From NCBI RefSeq assembly GCF_001425605.1, contig NZ_LMRG01000008.1, positions 98,068-162,067 of the forward strand: a stretch of DNA of 64,000 nucleotides. Direction: 5' to 3'. The notes under the pieces were generated by a model that worked only from the letters and a program-made list of their open reading frames with translations, did no database searches and was not told the DNA's origin. Position 1 is the first letter of the stretch; the number at the start of each line of letters is the position of its first letter. The translations under genes and the position numbers were made by a program. Shown here in pieces: positions 23,379 to 31,982 of the stretch. The stretch comes from Rhizobium sp. Leaf453. GTDB lineage: Bacteria; Pseudomonadota; Alphaproteobacteria; Rhizobiales; Rhizobiaceae.

Positions 23379-24643
23379 CGTCCAGCCATCGCATCAAGCG
23401 CCTTTGCAAGAAAATTCTCCGAGCCGAAATTGCCGGATTTCAAGGCAAGTGCAAGGGTTCCCTCGGCATTGGTGAGGATCGGCACGCCCGGATCGATTTC
23501 CGGCCCGACACGAAGCGCGCCAAGCCCCAAGGCCTGCACCACCGCACCGGAGGTCTCTCCACCAGCGATGACAAGCCTGCGTGTACCGCGATCAACCAGC
23601 ACCCGCGCGGTCTCGCCGAAGAGCGTATCGAGACGCGCCGCGACGGCCTCGCGGCCATATTTTTCCTGCGCCGCGGCGACCGCCACCGGATCGCCGGAGG
23701 AATAGGCCAGCGGCGCGCGGCCGCTGTTTTCCTCGATGAAGGACAGAACCTGTTCACCGGTAAGCGCACCGGACATCACTGCGTCGACGTCGATGGCCAG
23801 GGTCGGATGTGTCTTGGCATGCACCTCGATCTGCCGCCGGGTTGCCCCGGAGCAGCTTCCCGCCAGGATTGCCTCGGCGCCTTCGATACCGGCGAAGCTG
23901 TTTTCGGTCCCTCGTGCCTCGCCGCGCCGGATGAAATTCGCGGGCAGCGCCAGCGCGACACCGGAACCGCCGGTAATCAGCGGAGCGTCAGCGCAGGCCG
24001 CGCCGATGACCTCGAGATCGCTGTTCGAGATGGCGTCGGTCACGACGAGCGTTTCACCCCTTTCCCCAGCCTGGGCCAAAGCCTCACGAAGCGCGTCCGA
24101 TCCCTGCCCCACTGTTTCCATCGCAGCGAGTCCCACGGGCTCCGTCGTCTGGCGGGTAAGCCAGCGGCGAATGTCCGGGTCGGTCATCGGCGTCAGCGGA
24201 TGTTTTTCCATGCCGGACTCGCTGAGCAGCCTGTCACGCACGAACAGATGGCCCTGATAGATGGTTCGTCCCGCCCCCGGAAAGGCAGGGCAAACCACGA
24301 CGCCCTTCACCCCGAGTCTTTTCGCCAGGGCTTCGGCGACCGGACCGATATTGCCGTCCGGCGTGGAATCGAAGGTCGAGCAATATTTGAAGACGATCTG
24401 GCGGCACCCTTGGGCCAGCAGCCATTTCAGCGCCTCGAGCGACTGCACGACAGCGTCATCGGCCGGGATCGAACGGCTCTTCAGCGCAACGACGCCGGCT
24501 TCGACATCGGACTGGGCGGCACCTCGTGGCACGCCCATATATTGCGCCGTCAGAAGACCACCCTCGCCGGGCAGGCCCTTGGTCAGGGTATTGGCGATAT
24601 CGCTTGCGCCGGTGAAGTCGTCGGCGATCACGCCTATAAGCAT
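23375..24643 (-). CDS. otnK: 3-oxo-tetronate kinase (four-carbon acid sugar kinase, DUF1537 family)
   Basis: 422 residues. The N-terminal domain begins MLIGVIADDFTGASDIANTL, the diagnostic start of the four-carbon acid sugar kinase family, and continues with FKYCSTFDSTPDGNIGPV. The C-terminal nucleotide-binding domain has ILAGSCSGATRRQ and RRLVIAGGETSGAVVQALG. It phosphorylates a 3-oxo four-carbon acid with ATP in the cytoplasm. The start overlaps the stop of the racemase-like gene by ten bases, and otnC overlaps its end, so translation is coupled. Length is normal. Related kinases act on 3-oxo-isoapionate or D-threonate, which remain possible. Confidence 0.88.
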   Translation of the reverse strand: MLIGVIADDFTGASDIANTLTKGLPGEGGLLTAQYMGVPRGAAQSDVEAGVVALKSRSIPADDAVVQSLEALKWLLAQGCRQIVFKYCSTFDSTPDGNIGPVAEALAKRLGVKGVVVCPAFPGAGRTIYQGHLFVRDRLLSESGMEKHPLTPMTDPDIRRWLTRQTTEPVGLAAMETVGQGSDALREALAQAGERGETLVVTDAISNSDLEVIGAACADAPLITGGSGVALALPANFIRRGEARGTENSFAGIEGAEAILAGSCSGATRRQIEVHAKTHPTLAIDVDAVMSGALTGEQVLSFIEENSGRAPLAYSSGDPVAVAAAQEKYGREAVAARLDTLFGETARVLVDRGTRRLVIAGGETSGAVVQALGLGALRVGPEIDPGVPILTNAEGTLALALKSGNFGSENFLAKALDAMAGR

Positions 24644-25311
24644 TGTGTTGTTCCTTCAATCATGGATCGCATCCGCAGGACCGCGGATTCCGGCGCCGTC
24701 AGGACGGGGATATCGACTGCCCTGCGCACGGTATCCGCCGCTCTCGACGTGGAAAAATGCGCCAGCAGAAGCGCATCGAGACCGGAGATGCCTGCCGCAG
24801 CTTCGGCAACCCTCCGATTATGGTCTACCGCATCCCCACGACGCAAGCTTTCGATCGCGCCATCCGCCAGCACTGTTTCAAGCGTTGCCGCGCTGCCCGC
24901 CTCAGACGCGAACGCCCGAAACTCATTTTCCATGGTACCGATCGCCGGAGCGAAGGTCGCGACCATTCCGATCCTCGACCCCAGCGAAAGGGCGGCTCGG
25001 AACATGGCTTCATTGGGCATCAGCACCGGGATCGATATCTCTTCTGCCAGTTGTCGGATCGCCGGACCGAAGGCCGAGCAGGTGATCAGGATTCCGTCCG
25101 CGCCGCCAGCGACCGCCTGCCGGCCCAGCGCCACGAAGCGGCGGGTGATATCCTCAGAGACCGCACCCGGCTGACGTTCGCGGTCCAGGGAAAGACTCTC
25201 ATCAAGAATGTTGACGGCCTCCGCTTCCGGCCAGAGGTTTTGCATGGCGACCCGGATGGGCTCCATCGCGACCAGCGTGGCGTGGAAGAGGAAGATGCGG
25301 GGCGAGGTCAT
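24634..25311 (-). CDS. Asp/Glu/hydantoin racemase-superfamily protein with one catalytic cysteine
   Basis: 225 residues. The N-terminal catalytic cysteine lies in GILITCSAFGPAI. The matching C-terminal motif, usually a cysteine in a GC or AC pair, reads DALLLAHFSTSR, so a histidine stands where the second cysteine is expected. The RIGMVATFAPAIGTMENEF segment is the phosphate-free substrate loop typical of hydantoin racemase-like proteins. Classical racemases of this superfamily use two cysteines; single-cysteine members such as arylmalonate decarboxylase do other chemistry. It sits between a SAF-domain dehydrogenase and otnK, where described tetronate clusters carry the isomerase OtnI. It may be an isomerase, epimerase or decarboxylase of the acid sugar. 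GGAGTG precedes the ATG. Confidence 0.75.
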   Translation of the reverse strand: MTSPRIFLFHATLVAMEPIRVAMQNLWPEAEAVNILDESLSLDRERQPGAVSEDITRRFVALGRQAVAGGADGILITCSAFGPAIRQLAEEISIPVLMPNEAMFRAALSLGSRIGMVATFAPAIGTMENEFRAFASEAGSAATLETVLADGAIESLRRGDAVDHNRRVAEAAAGISGLDALLLAHFSTSRAADTVRRAVDIPVLTAPESAVLRMRSMIEGTTQCL

Positions 25312-25322
25312 ACCACACTCCT

Positions 25323-26738
25323 TCAGGACAGGAACATTCGGTCCTGGAGACGGCGGATCTCCCAGAGCTTCGATCCCTGCGGTTCTTCCACCATGTCATA
25401 GGTGATCAGCGTGCCGGCCGGGATATCCACCTTTGCGCGGTTGGCGGTCAGGAGATGGGCACAGGCCGGATTGCCCGTGGCAACCGGGACGGCGGGAATG
25501 ATCCGCGCCTTCATCATCGGATTGTGGTCGTTGCCGAAGACTTCGCCCGCCTTGATATCGCGCGCCGCGACCTTGGCGAGATCGTAGCGCGGCCGGTAAT
25601 CGTCGGAGCCGGTGTCGATCCCGAGCAGCCCCGCCATCAGCAGCGATGTCGCGGTCTCGACGCCGCAGAGATGGTAGGGCCGGTAAATCACGGCCGCTGT
25701 GTCGTCATAGTTCGGAATCTGGCCCTTGGTGGTCAGGATGTGGTTGGAATAGGCGTTGTCGCAGCGCACGACGAGGAACACGCCGCCGCCAAGACCGGAT
25801 TCGTCGGGGCGCCGCAGGCATGTGGCGAGATCGATCGTATCGCCGCGCTCGAACAGGCCGCCATTGGCGGTCTCGCAGTAGACGATCGGGATCTCGGTGA
25901 TGCGCAGCGGTGCGTGCACGAGCGTATCCACCGCTGGCGTCATGCCGGTGTAGTTGGCGGCAACGGTGATCTCGCAGAGGTCATAGGCCCCCGGCTGTGG
26001 CAGGCGCGCGAGAATATCCTTGCGGCGAGCTACATACTCTTTGACCTGCCCCTCGGGGATCATGGCCAGCCACTTGCGCTCTTCGCCGGTGACATGGATG
26101 GTCTCGACATAGGGCGCGTGGATTTTCTTGTCGGTCTTGATCGTCACCGTGCCGGCCGCTTCGTCGAAAACGAATTCACCGTCGGTCGCCTTGCCGCCGG
26201 ACAGAACTGTCAGGCCGACCGATTTCGCCCATTCGTAGAACTGGATCAGCAGTCCGTGCTGGTCGCCATCGACGGGCGTGTAGATGACGCCTGCGTCCTT
26301 CGCCAGCCGCTTCAGCATTGGCCCAACGGCAACGTCGCAATCCTTGGTGACCATGGCGACATGCTTTCCGGCCTTGATCGCCTGCAATGCGTATTTGACG
26401 CTGGCTTCCGGCGAGCCGCTGCTTTCGCAGACCACCTGCACGGCGCCAATGCGGCCGATGATTTCGGGCCGGTCGGTGTAGATAGAGCGACCCTCGGCGA
26501 TGTGTAGCTGCGCTTCCTCCGCCGTCTCCGCGCAACTCGTCTTCGCCATGTCGAAACCTGCCTTTTCATAGGCACCGCGGGCAGCGTCGAGCGAGATGTC
26601 GGCGACGGCGACGACGTTCAGGCGCGGCGTATAGGGGGACTGGGTGACAATCGCAGTGCCGTAATTGCCTGCGCCGATAATGCCGACATTGACCTCATCC
26701 ACCTTGGCGAAGCGGGAATAGAGATGATGATAAACCAT
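25323..26738 (-). CDS. NAD(P)-dependent oxidoreductase with C-terminal SAF domain (COG4091-like)
   Basis: 471 residues. The N-terminal Rossmann fold has VNVGIIGAGNYGTAIV and VVCESSGSPEASVKYALQ, with homoserine-dehydrogenase-like features (GKHVAMVTKDCDVAVGPML, YTPVDGDQHGLLIQFYEW). The C-terminal 80 residues form a SAF domain (YDLAKVAARDIKAGEVF, KVDIPAGTLITYDMV). Proteins of this kind are annotated as predicted homoserine dehydrogenases but mostly occur in sugar-acid or polyol clusters. Here it should supply the keto acid used by the racemase-like protein and OtnK. The ATG is preceded by AAGGA at ten bases; a TTG two codons earlier is possible. I cannot name its substrate. Confidence 0.75.
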   Translation of the reverse strand: MVYHHLYSRFAKVDEVNVGIIGAGNYGTAIVTQSPYTPRLNVVAVADISLDAARGAYEKAGFDMAKTSCAETAEEAQLHIAEGRSIYTDRPEIIGRIGAVQVVCESSGSPEASVKYALQAIKAGKHVAMVTKDCDVAVGPMLKRLAKDAGVIYTPVDGDQHGLLIQFYEWAKSVGLTVLSGGKATDGEFVFDEAAGTVTIKTDKKIHAPYVETIHVTGEERKWLAMIPEGQVKEYVARRKDILARLPQPGAYDLCEITVAANYTGMTPAVDTLVHAPLRITEIPIVYCETANGGLFERGDTIDLATCLRRPDESGLGGGVFLVVRCDNAYSNHILTTKGQIPNYDDTAAVIYRPYHLCGVETATSLLMAGLLGIDTGSDDYRPRYDLAKVAARDIKAGEVFGNDHNPMMKARIIPAVPVATGNPACAHLLTANRAKVDIPAGTLITYDMVEEPQGSKLWEIRRLQDRMFLS

Positions 26739-26820
26739 TGACAAAATTTCCTTATTTCAATCGCTCGCGCTTCGCGCAGCTGAGTGAACCGGCCTGAAAA
26801 AGGCACGCATTTTCCCGCCC

Positions 26821-26895
26821 GGCGCTCAGGTTCATTTTTGAGCGCCGTTGATCGGGGTCGGAGGGAAAGCCGGGCGGATCTATCGCGCCGCCCGG
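26821..26895 (-). other. two intercistronic hairpins between tctA and the catabolic genes
   Basis: GGCGCTCA at 26821-26828 pairs with TGAGCGCC at 26839-26846 (10-base loop). CCGGGCGG at 26870-26877 pairs with CCGCCCGG at 26888-26895 (10-base loop). Both lie in the 163-base gap between tctA and the SAF-oxidoreductase gene on the same strand. Neither has a good T-run, so partial termination, mRNA processing or 3' stabilisation of the transporter message is likelier than full termination. Confidence 0.55.
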
Positions 26896-26901
26896 GACAT
26901 C

Positions 26902-28419
26902 TTATTTGGCGATCGTATTCGCCAGGTCGTTCCGGCGTTTCGCCCGCCGCGAAACCAGCCAGGGAGAGACGAGGAGGACGATGGTGATGGCGATGATCGC
27001 CAGCGCGATCGGGCTCTGCACGAAGACCGAGAGATCACCATCGGAGGCAACGAGGGTGCGGCGAATACCACGCTCGAGGATCGGCCCGAGGATCATGCCG
27101 AGAACCAGCGGCACCGGCGGATAATCCAGCTTCATCATCAGATAGCCGAGAATGCCGAAGCCGATGACCAGCACCACCTCGAACATCGAATTGTTGATGC
27201 CGAAGATACCGAAGCCGATGATGGCGATCACGGCGGGAAACAGGAAGCTGGGCCGGACAAAGGCGCAAGTGGCAAGGATCGGGGTCAGCAGGATGGTGAT
27301 CGCCACCAGCGCCAGATTGCCGATGTAGAAGCTGCCGAAGATCGTCCAGACGAATTCCGATTGCGTCTGGAAGAGCATCGGACCCGGCTGCAGGCCGATC
27401 ATCAGGAGGCCGCCCATCAGAACCGCCGTGGTGCCGGAGCCGGGAATGCCGAGCGCGAACATCGGGATCATGTTGCCATAGGCGGCGCTGTTGTTGGCGG
27501 CTTCGGGTGCTGCGACGCCTTCAAGTGCGCCATTGCCGAAGCGTTCCGGGTGTTTCGACGTGCGCTTGGCGAAGGCATAGGCAATCATCGTCGCGGCCGT
27601 GGCACCTGCGCCGGGCAGGATGCCGATGAAGAAGCCGATGAGCGAACCGGAGCCCAGTTCCCGCCAGCATTGCAGGGTGGCGCGTACATCCGGAAACAAT
27701 TCACGAAAGCGGAAGCGGCTGCCTTCCTCAGACTTGCCGATCGACGGCGGCGTGGCATACATCTCGGCCAGACCAAAAAGGCCAACGGCGATGATCGAAA
27801 ATTCGATACCGTCGAACAGGCGCACTTCGCCGAAATCGAAGCGCGGCAGGCCGATCATCGGGTCCAGGCCGATCGTGCCGATGAACAGCCCGAGAAACAG
27901 CGACATCATCGCCTTGTTGAGGTCTTTTCCGCCGAGCACGCTGACCAGCGATAGCGAGAAGACCATCAGCGCCGTCATTTCGATAGGACCGAAGGCGATC
28001 GCGGCCTTGGCGATGGTGGTGGCGAATGCGGTCAAGAGCAACAGTCCGATCAAACCACCGATGAAGGAGGCCGCGATGCTGAGGCCAAGCGCCGCGCCCG
28101 CCTTGCCGTTGCGCGCCAGCTTGTGGCCGTCGATGACGGTCATGGTCGCAGACGCGTCGCCGGGAATGCCGAGCAGGATGGCGGTGACAGCGCCACCGTA
28201 TTGGGCGCCGTAATAGACGGCACCGAGGGCGGCGATGGCCGAGGTTCCGTCGAAGCTGACGGCGACCGGCAGGAGGATCGCGACACCGGCGGTCGGTCCG
28301 AGGCCGGGCAGCGCGCCGATGAAGAGGCCGATGATCGCACCGACCATGATTGCCGCGAGAACAGTCGGTTGCGACGCAGCGACCAATCCATCAGCCAGCA
28401 ATTGCCATGAATCAAACAT
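26902..28419 (-). CDS. tctA: tripartite tricarboxylate transporter large membrane subunit
   Basis: 505 residues with about ten to twelve hydrophobic helices. TctA hallmarks are GALPGLGPTAGVAILLPV near the start, YGAQYGGAVTAILLGIPGDASA, FFIGILPGAGATAATMIAYAFAKR and NNSAAYGNMIPMFALGIPGSGTTAVLMGGLL. This is the permease of a TTT system that imports carboxylates delivered by TctC. It follows tctB by 38 bases. The C-terminus ends in a basic tail (RRAKRRNDLANTIAK). Confidence 0.95.
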   Translation of the reverse strand: MFDSWQLLADGLVAASQPTVLAAIMVGAIIGLFIGALPGLGPTAGVAILLPVAVSFDGTSAIAALGAVYYGAQYGGAVTAILLGIPGDASATMTVIDGHKLARNGKAGAALGLSIAASFIGGLIGLLLLTAFATTIAKAAIAFGPIEMTALMVFSLSLVSVLGGKDLNKAMMSLFLGLFIGTIGLDPMIGLPRFDFGEVRLFDGIEFSIIAVGLFGLAEMYATPPSIGKSEEGSRFRFRELFPDVRATLQCWRELGSGSLIGFFIGILPGAGATAATMIAYAFAKRTSKHPERFGNGALEGVAAPEAANNSAAYGNMIPMFALGIPGSGTTAVLMGGLLMIGLQPGPMLFQTQSEFVWTIFGSFYIGNLALVAITILLTPILATCAFVRPSFLFPAVIAIIGFGIFGINNSMFEVVLVIGFGILGYLMMKLDYPPVPLVLGMILGPILERGIRRTLVASDGDLSVFVQSPIALAIIAITIVLLVSPWLVSRRAKRRNDLANTIAK

Positions 28420-28457
28420 GAGGACGTTTCTTTCCGAAGGTCAAAGTGGCCCGAAGG

Positions 28458-28904
28458 TCAAAGCAGAGGAATGGCCAGCACGACGCCGAAGACGAGATAG
28501 AGGATACCGGCCATGCCCAGGGCGATGCCGCCGACGGCCAGAAGCGAACGGATATCGCGGGCGCCGAAGACCATGCCAATGGCGATCATCAGCAGCACCG
28601 AGGCAGCAATCATGCCGATGAAGCCGGAGAGAACGACGAAGCCGCCGAGCGCAAGACTGACCAATCCAACCCGGACGATCTCCGCCTGATCGACCGCGCC
28701 GAGCAGCCGCGAATGCCTGAGATTGCGGATCAGGTTGAGTGCGGAAAACAATGCCAGTCCAGCGCCGATCCAGAAGGGAAAGAAGCCGGCTGCCGGCACA
28801 GCGCCATCCTGATAACCGTAGTCCAGGCCCTGCCAGACAATGTAGATGCCGAGAAGGGTCAGAAGGGCCGAAAGGCCGATGTCGAAGCTGCGTAGAGGTA
28901 TCAC
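28458..28904 (-). CDS. tctB: tripartite tricarboxylate transporter small membrane subunit
   Basis: 148 residues with four hydrophobic helices. The segment YGYQDGAVPAAGFFPFWIGAGLALFSALNLI is the conserved TctB pattern. A GTG start was chosen because AGGAG lies eight bases upstream; upstream in-frame codons lack a site. It partners TctA in the membrane. It is separated from tctC by 97 bases that contain a strong stem-loop. Confidence 0.85.
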   Translation of the reverse strand: MIPLRSFDIGLSALLTLLGIYIVWQGLDYGYQDGAVPAAGFFPFWIGAGLALFSALNLIRNLRHSRLLGAVDQAEIVRVGLVSLALGGFVVLSGFIGMIAASVLLMIAIGMVFGARDIRSLLAVGGIALGMAGILYLVFGVVLAIPLL

Positions 28905-28955
28905 TGCATTTCTCCTGGGACAGCGGCGCATGGGCACCGGCTGGCCGCGATAGGA

Positions 28956-28978
28956 GACCCCCGCCGGTCGCGGGGGTC
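28956..28978 (-). other. intercistronic stem-loop between tctC and tctB
   Basis: GACCCCCGC pairs perfectly with GCGGGGGTC (9 bp, 5-base loop), 23 bases past the tctC stop. Such a hairpin commonly protects the message of the abundant binding protein or partly stops transcription into the membrane subunits. Confidence 0.65.
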
Positions 28979-29001
28979 ACGGTGTCACACGGTCAGGCCA
29001 A

Positions 29002-29988
29002 TTACTTGATGAGGCCGAGTTCGCGCATCAGGGTTTCGTAACGTGATGACGTCGCGATAACTTCCGCTTCGAATGCCTTGCTGTCGAGGAAGATCGGGAT
29101 CTCGTTGAAGCGGTCTACATATTGCGCACGCCATTCCGGGCTTTCGGCTACCTGCTTCAGAATAGCTTCCCAATAGGTAACGGCCTCAGTCGGAACATCC
29201 TTCGGCATGATGATGCCGCGCAACTGGGTATGGACGATATCGTACCCAAGCTCCTTGAAACTCGGAACATCAGGCAGCGAACTCATGCGCTCGCCGGAGG
29301 TCACCGCGATCGCCCGCATGGTGCCGGCATTGACCTGTTCGAGGATTTCGTTGGGATTGCCGAACAGCAGATCGAGATGCTTGCCGAGCACGGCCGCCAT
29401 CACTTCGCCTTCCCCATCATAGGGAACGACCTTGATCGAGGCACCGGTTTCCTTGTTGAGCATATGCGCCAGAAGCGCCGGATCGGAGACCGCACCCGCC
29501 GTGCCGATGGTGAGGCCGGTTGCCTTCTTGATATCGTCGATCGTCTTGATCTCGGAATCGGCGGTAACTGCGAGAATGTAGGGCGAGCGGGCGATAGCCG
29601 CGAGCGGTGTGAAATCGCGGTAGCTCAGCGGCATCTTGCCGAGCAGCGGTGTGGTGAAGAAGCTGACGCCAACACCGCCGAGATAGTAGGGATCGCCCTT
29701 CTGGCCGTTGATGAACGAATAGCCGATCGCGCCGGAGCCGCCAGGGCGATTTTCGACCAGCATCTTCACCGGAATCAGCTTCTTCTCGTCGATAACCTTG
29801 ACCATCGTGCGGGCGATGATGTCGCTACCGCCACCGACGCCGAAGGCGACGATATAGTTCATGGTCTTGCTGGGATAATCATCGGCTTGCGCCACCGATG
29901 CCAGCATCGGCTGCATGGCCAGCAGCGCCGCGCCACAGGCCAGCAACAGCCGGCGTTTCACTCCCTTGCGGGTGTCATGTCTTTCCAT
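29002..29988 (-). CDS. tctC: tripartite tricarboxylate transporter substrate-binding protein
   Basis: 328 residues with a signal peptide (VKRRLLLACGAALLAMQPMLASVAQA, residues about 10-35, then DDYPSKT). Family motifs follow: NYIVAFGVGGGSDIIARTM, VENRPGGSGAIGYSFI and LPDVPSFKELGYD. It binds a carboxylate in the periplasm for TctAB. GGAGGAAGATTG precedes the ATG. It is the first gene of the seven-gene operon and is divergent from a LysR gene. The glutamate or aspartate that normally replaces a citrate-specific residue cannot be judged by eye, so the ligand is inferred from the downstream tetronate-type genes. Confidence 0.93.
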   Translation of the reverse strand: MERHDTRKGVKRRLLLACGAALLAMQPMLASVAQADDYPSKTMNYIVAFGVGGGSDIIARTMVKVIDEKKLIPVKMLVENRPGGSGAIGYSFINGQKGDPYYLGGVGVSFFTTPLLGKMPLSYRDFTPLAAIARSPYILAVTADSEIKTIDDIKKATGLTIGTAGAVSDPALLAHMLNKETGASIKVVPYDGEGEVMAAVLGKHLDLLFGNPNEILEQVNAGTMRAIAVTSGERMSSLPDVPSFKELGYDIVHTQLRGIIMPKDVPTEAVTYWEAILKQVAESPEWRAQYVDRFNEIPIFLDSKAFEAEVIATSSRYETLMRELGLIK

Positions 29989-30211
29989 CAATCTTCCTCC
30001 CAAATCTCTGTCGACTTGCGGACGATCCCTGCCAGGTGTCCGCCATCGTCGCGTGATCGATTTACGGATGCAACCGCCCGACATTCCTGTGTCGCAGCAA
30101 GGCCTGCATTTCGCGTTCGATCCAACCTCCCATCGATGCCAGCAACCTCTTCCCGATTGCCGCCAGGGAAGATTGGCCCGCGAGGGGTGGCGAAGCAAGT
30201 ATATTAATGAT

Positions 30212-30221
30212 ACCAATTGGT
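30212..30221. promoter_or_regulatory. palindrome in the tctC-LysR divergent region
   Basis: ACCAATTGGT is a perfect 10-bp palindrome 27 bases before the LysR ATG and 224 bases before tctC. A GACCAATAG half-copy follows at 30232-30240. It is a candidate autoregulatory LysR site. Confidence 0.4.
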
Positions 30222-30247
30222 CTCTCTGGATGACCAATAGATTGCCG

Positions 30248-31186
30248 ATGGAACTGATCAACGACATCAATCTGCGCCTGTTCCAGACCTTCCTCGCGGT
30301 CGCGAGCGAGGGAAGTTTTCGGCTTGCTGGGGAAAAGCTGAACCGCGCCCATTCGGCCGTCAGCATTCAGGTTCGGCAGCTTGAGGATCAGTTGCAGGTC
30401 AAGCTTTTCGAGCGCACCACGCGCAGCGTGAAACTGACCGAGGAAGGCGCCAAACTGCGCGACAGCCTGCGCAAGGCGCATTTCGAAATCCTGCATGGCT
30501 TGCGCGAAATCCGCGAAGCCGCCGATCTCAAGCGCGGGCAGCTTTCGCTGGCCAGTTCCTCGCACCTGGCCTCGATTTACCTGCCGCCGATCCTAACCGG
30601 GTTCGTGCGCCAATTTCCCGAAATCGCGGTCACGATCCGCGAATTGACCTCAACAGATCTCTACGAAGCGGTGAGAAAACAGGAGGTGGACTTCGCGCTC
30701 GGTCCGCATGCCGAAGACATCGCATTCGACTTCACGCCGATTCTCGTCGAGCCGCTTCATGCTGTCGTCCATCCCCGCTTCGTTGCGGAGCGTCGCGACA
30801 GCATCACATGGCGTGAAATTTCGAATTTCCCGATCCTGCTCCAGGCACCCCAGACAGCCATGCGGAAAATCGTCGACCGCGTCTTGCAGGAGAACGGTCT
30901 GGAGACGACCAATCGCTATCAATTCATCCAGGCAGAGACGATCATCGCCATGGCCGAGGCCGGTCTCGGCGTCGCCATACAACCGAGCACCCGCGTGCAG
31001 AAACAGCCTCTGCTGCACGCCCGAGCCATCCCGCTGACAGAGCCGACTATACGCCGCGCCATGTCTCTCATCCGGTTGAAAAACCGCACCCTTTCACCGG
31101 CCGCACGCTATCTTGCCGACAAGATCATCGTCGAAATCCGCCGGACCAGCGCGTATTCCTCAGAGGATTGGGTCGCTGACCCGTGA
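30248..31186 (+). CDS. LysR-family regulator
   Basis: 312 residues. The HTH is INLRLFQTFLAVASEGSFRLAGEKLNRAHSAVSIQVRQLEDQL (residues about 5-50), then LFERTTRSVKLTEEG. The effector domain begins GQLSLASSSHLASIYLPPIL. A start six codons upstream (MTNRLP) is equally possible, since neither has a clear ribosome-binding site. It is divergent from tctC and so is the likely activator of the tct-otn operon, responding to the imported acid. Its stop is nine bases from the stop of the convergent SDR gene. Confidence 0.88.
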   Translation: MELINDINLRLFQTFLAVASEGSFRLAGEKLNRAHSAVSIQVRQLEDQLQVKLFERTTRSVKLTEEGAKLRDSLRKAHFEILHGLREIREAADLKRGQLSLASSSHLASIYLPPILTGFVRQFPEIAVTIRELTSTDLYEAVRKQEVDFALGPHAEDIAFDFTPILVEPLHAVVHPRFVAERRDSITWREISNFPILLQAPQTAMRKIVDRVLQENGLETTNRYQFIQAETIIAMAEAGLGVAIQPSTRVQKQPLLHARAIPLTEPTIRRAMSLIRLKNRTLSPAARYLADKIIVEIRRTSAYSSEDWVADP

Positions 31187-31194
31187 TCTCGGCA

Positions 31195-31971
31195 TCACGG
31201 ATGATGCAGGACGCTGACCCCGCCGTCGACCGTCAGGCATGTCGCGTTCATGAACGTGCATTCGTCCGAGATCATGAAGAGCGCCGCCTTGGCGATTTCG
31301 GCCGGTTCGGCAATGCGCCGGCCGGGATGCAGCTTCATCGTTTCCGCTTCGGCAGTGACGGGGTCGGGAAAGCTGTTCCAGTAGTCGATAACCTTCTGCG
31401 TCCGCACATAGCCCGGCGCCAGCGCATTCACCCGCACCCCCTGCCCCGCATATTCAAGACCCAGCGCCTTGGTCATGCCCAGCAGTGCATGCTTGGTGAC
31501 CGGATAGGGAAAGGTGTGGGGAATGATCGTGAAGGCGTGGGTCGAGGCGATATTGAGGATGGCACCGCTGCCCGCCTCGATCATGCTTGGCAGGACCGCC
31601 CTGCAGCAATTCCAGGCACCTTTCAGGTTGATGTCGAAGCATCGCTCCCAATCGGCATCGGACAGCTTCAGCGCTTCGGAGAAGACGTTGACGCCGGCAT
31701 TATTGACGAGAGCGTTCGGCTGGCCGATCTCCCCGGCCGCCCGAGCGATGGCTGCGTCGATTGCGGCGGCATCCGTGATGTCGGCCGAGGCATGACCAAC
31801 GCGACCACCGGTCGCCTGCAGGTGCTCCGCCTGGGCCGAAAGCAAATCGGCATCGCGATCGATGAGAAACACCGCCGCCCCTTCCGCCAAAAAGGCCTCT
31901 GCCATCGCGAGGCCGATGCCCTGTGCGGCACCGGTAATGACAATACGCTTTCCCTCAAGCCGTCCAGCCAT
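31195..31971 (-). CDS. SDR-family dehydrogenase, probable sugar (galactose/arabinose) dehydrogenase
   Basis: 258 residues, classical SDR. The cofactor motif is VITGAAQGIGLAMAEAFL, the NNAG motif is LVNNAGVNVF, and the catalytic set is STHAFT with YPVTKHALLGM (Y-x3-K). The aspartate in LIDRD after beta-2 favours NAD. AGGAGG sits directly before the ATG. It follows dgoD by 11 bases. In a cluster with a mutarotase and D-galactonate dehydratase, the expected step is oxidation of D-galactose (or L-arabinose/D-fucose) at C1 to the lactone. Oxidation of a later intermediate is an alternative. Confidence 0.75.
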   Translation of the reverse strand: MAGRLEGKRIVITGAAQGIGLAMAEAFLAEGAAVFLIDRDADLLSAQAEHLQATGGRVGHASADITDAAAIDAAIARAAGEIGQPNALVNNAGVNVFSEALKLSDADWERCFDINLKGAWNCCRAVLPSMIEAGSGAILNIASTHAFTIIPHTFPYPVTKHALLGMTKALGLEYAGQGVRVNALAPGYVRTQKVIDYWNSFPDPVTAEAETMKLHPGRRIAEPAEIAKAALFMISDECTFMNATCLTVDGGVSVLHHP

Positions 31972-31982
31972 GCCTCCTGCCC

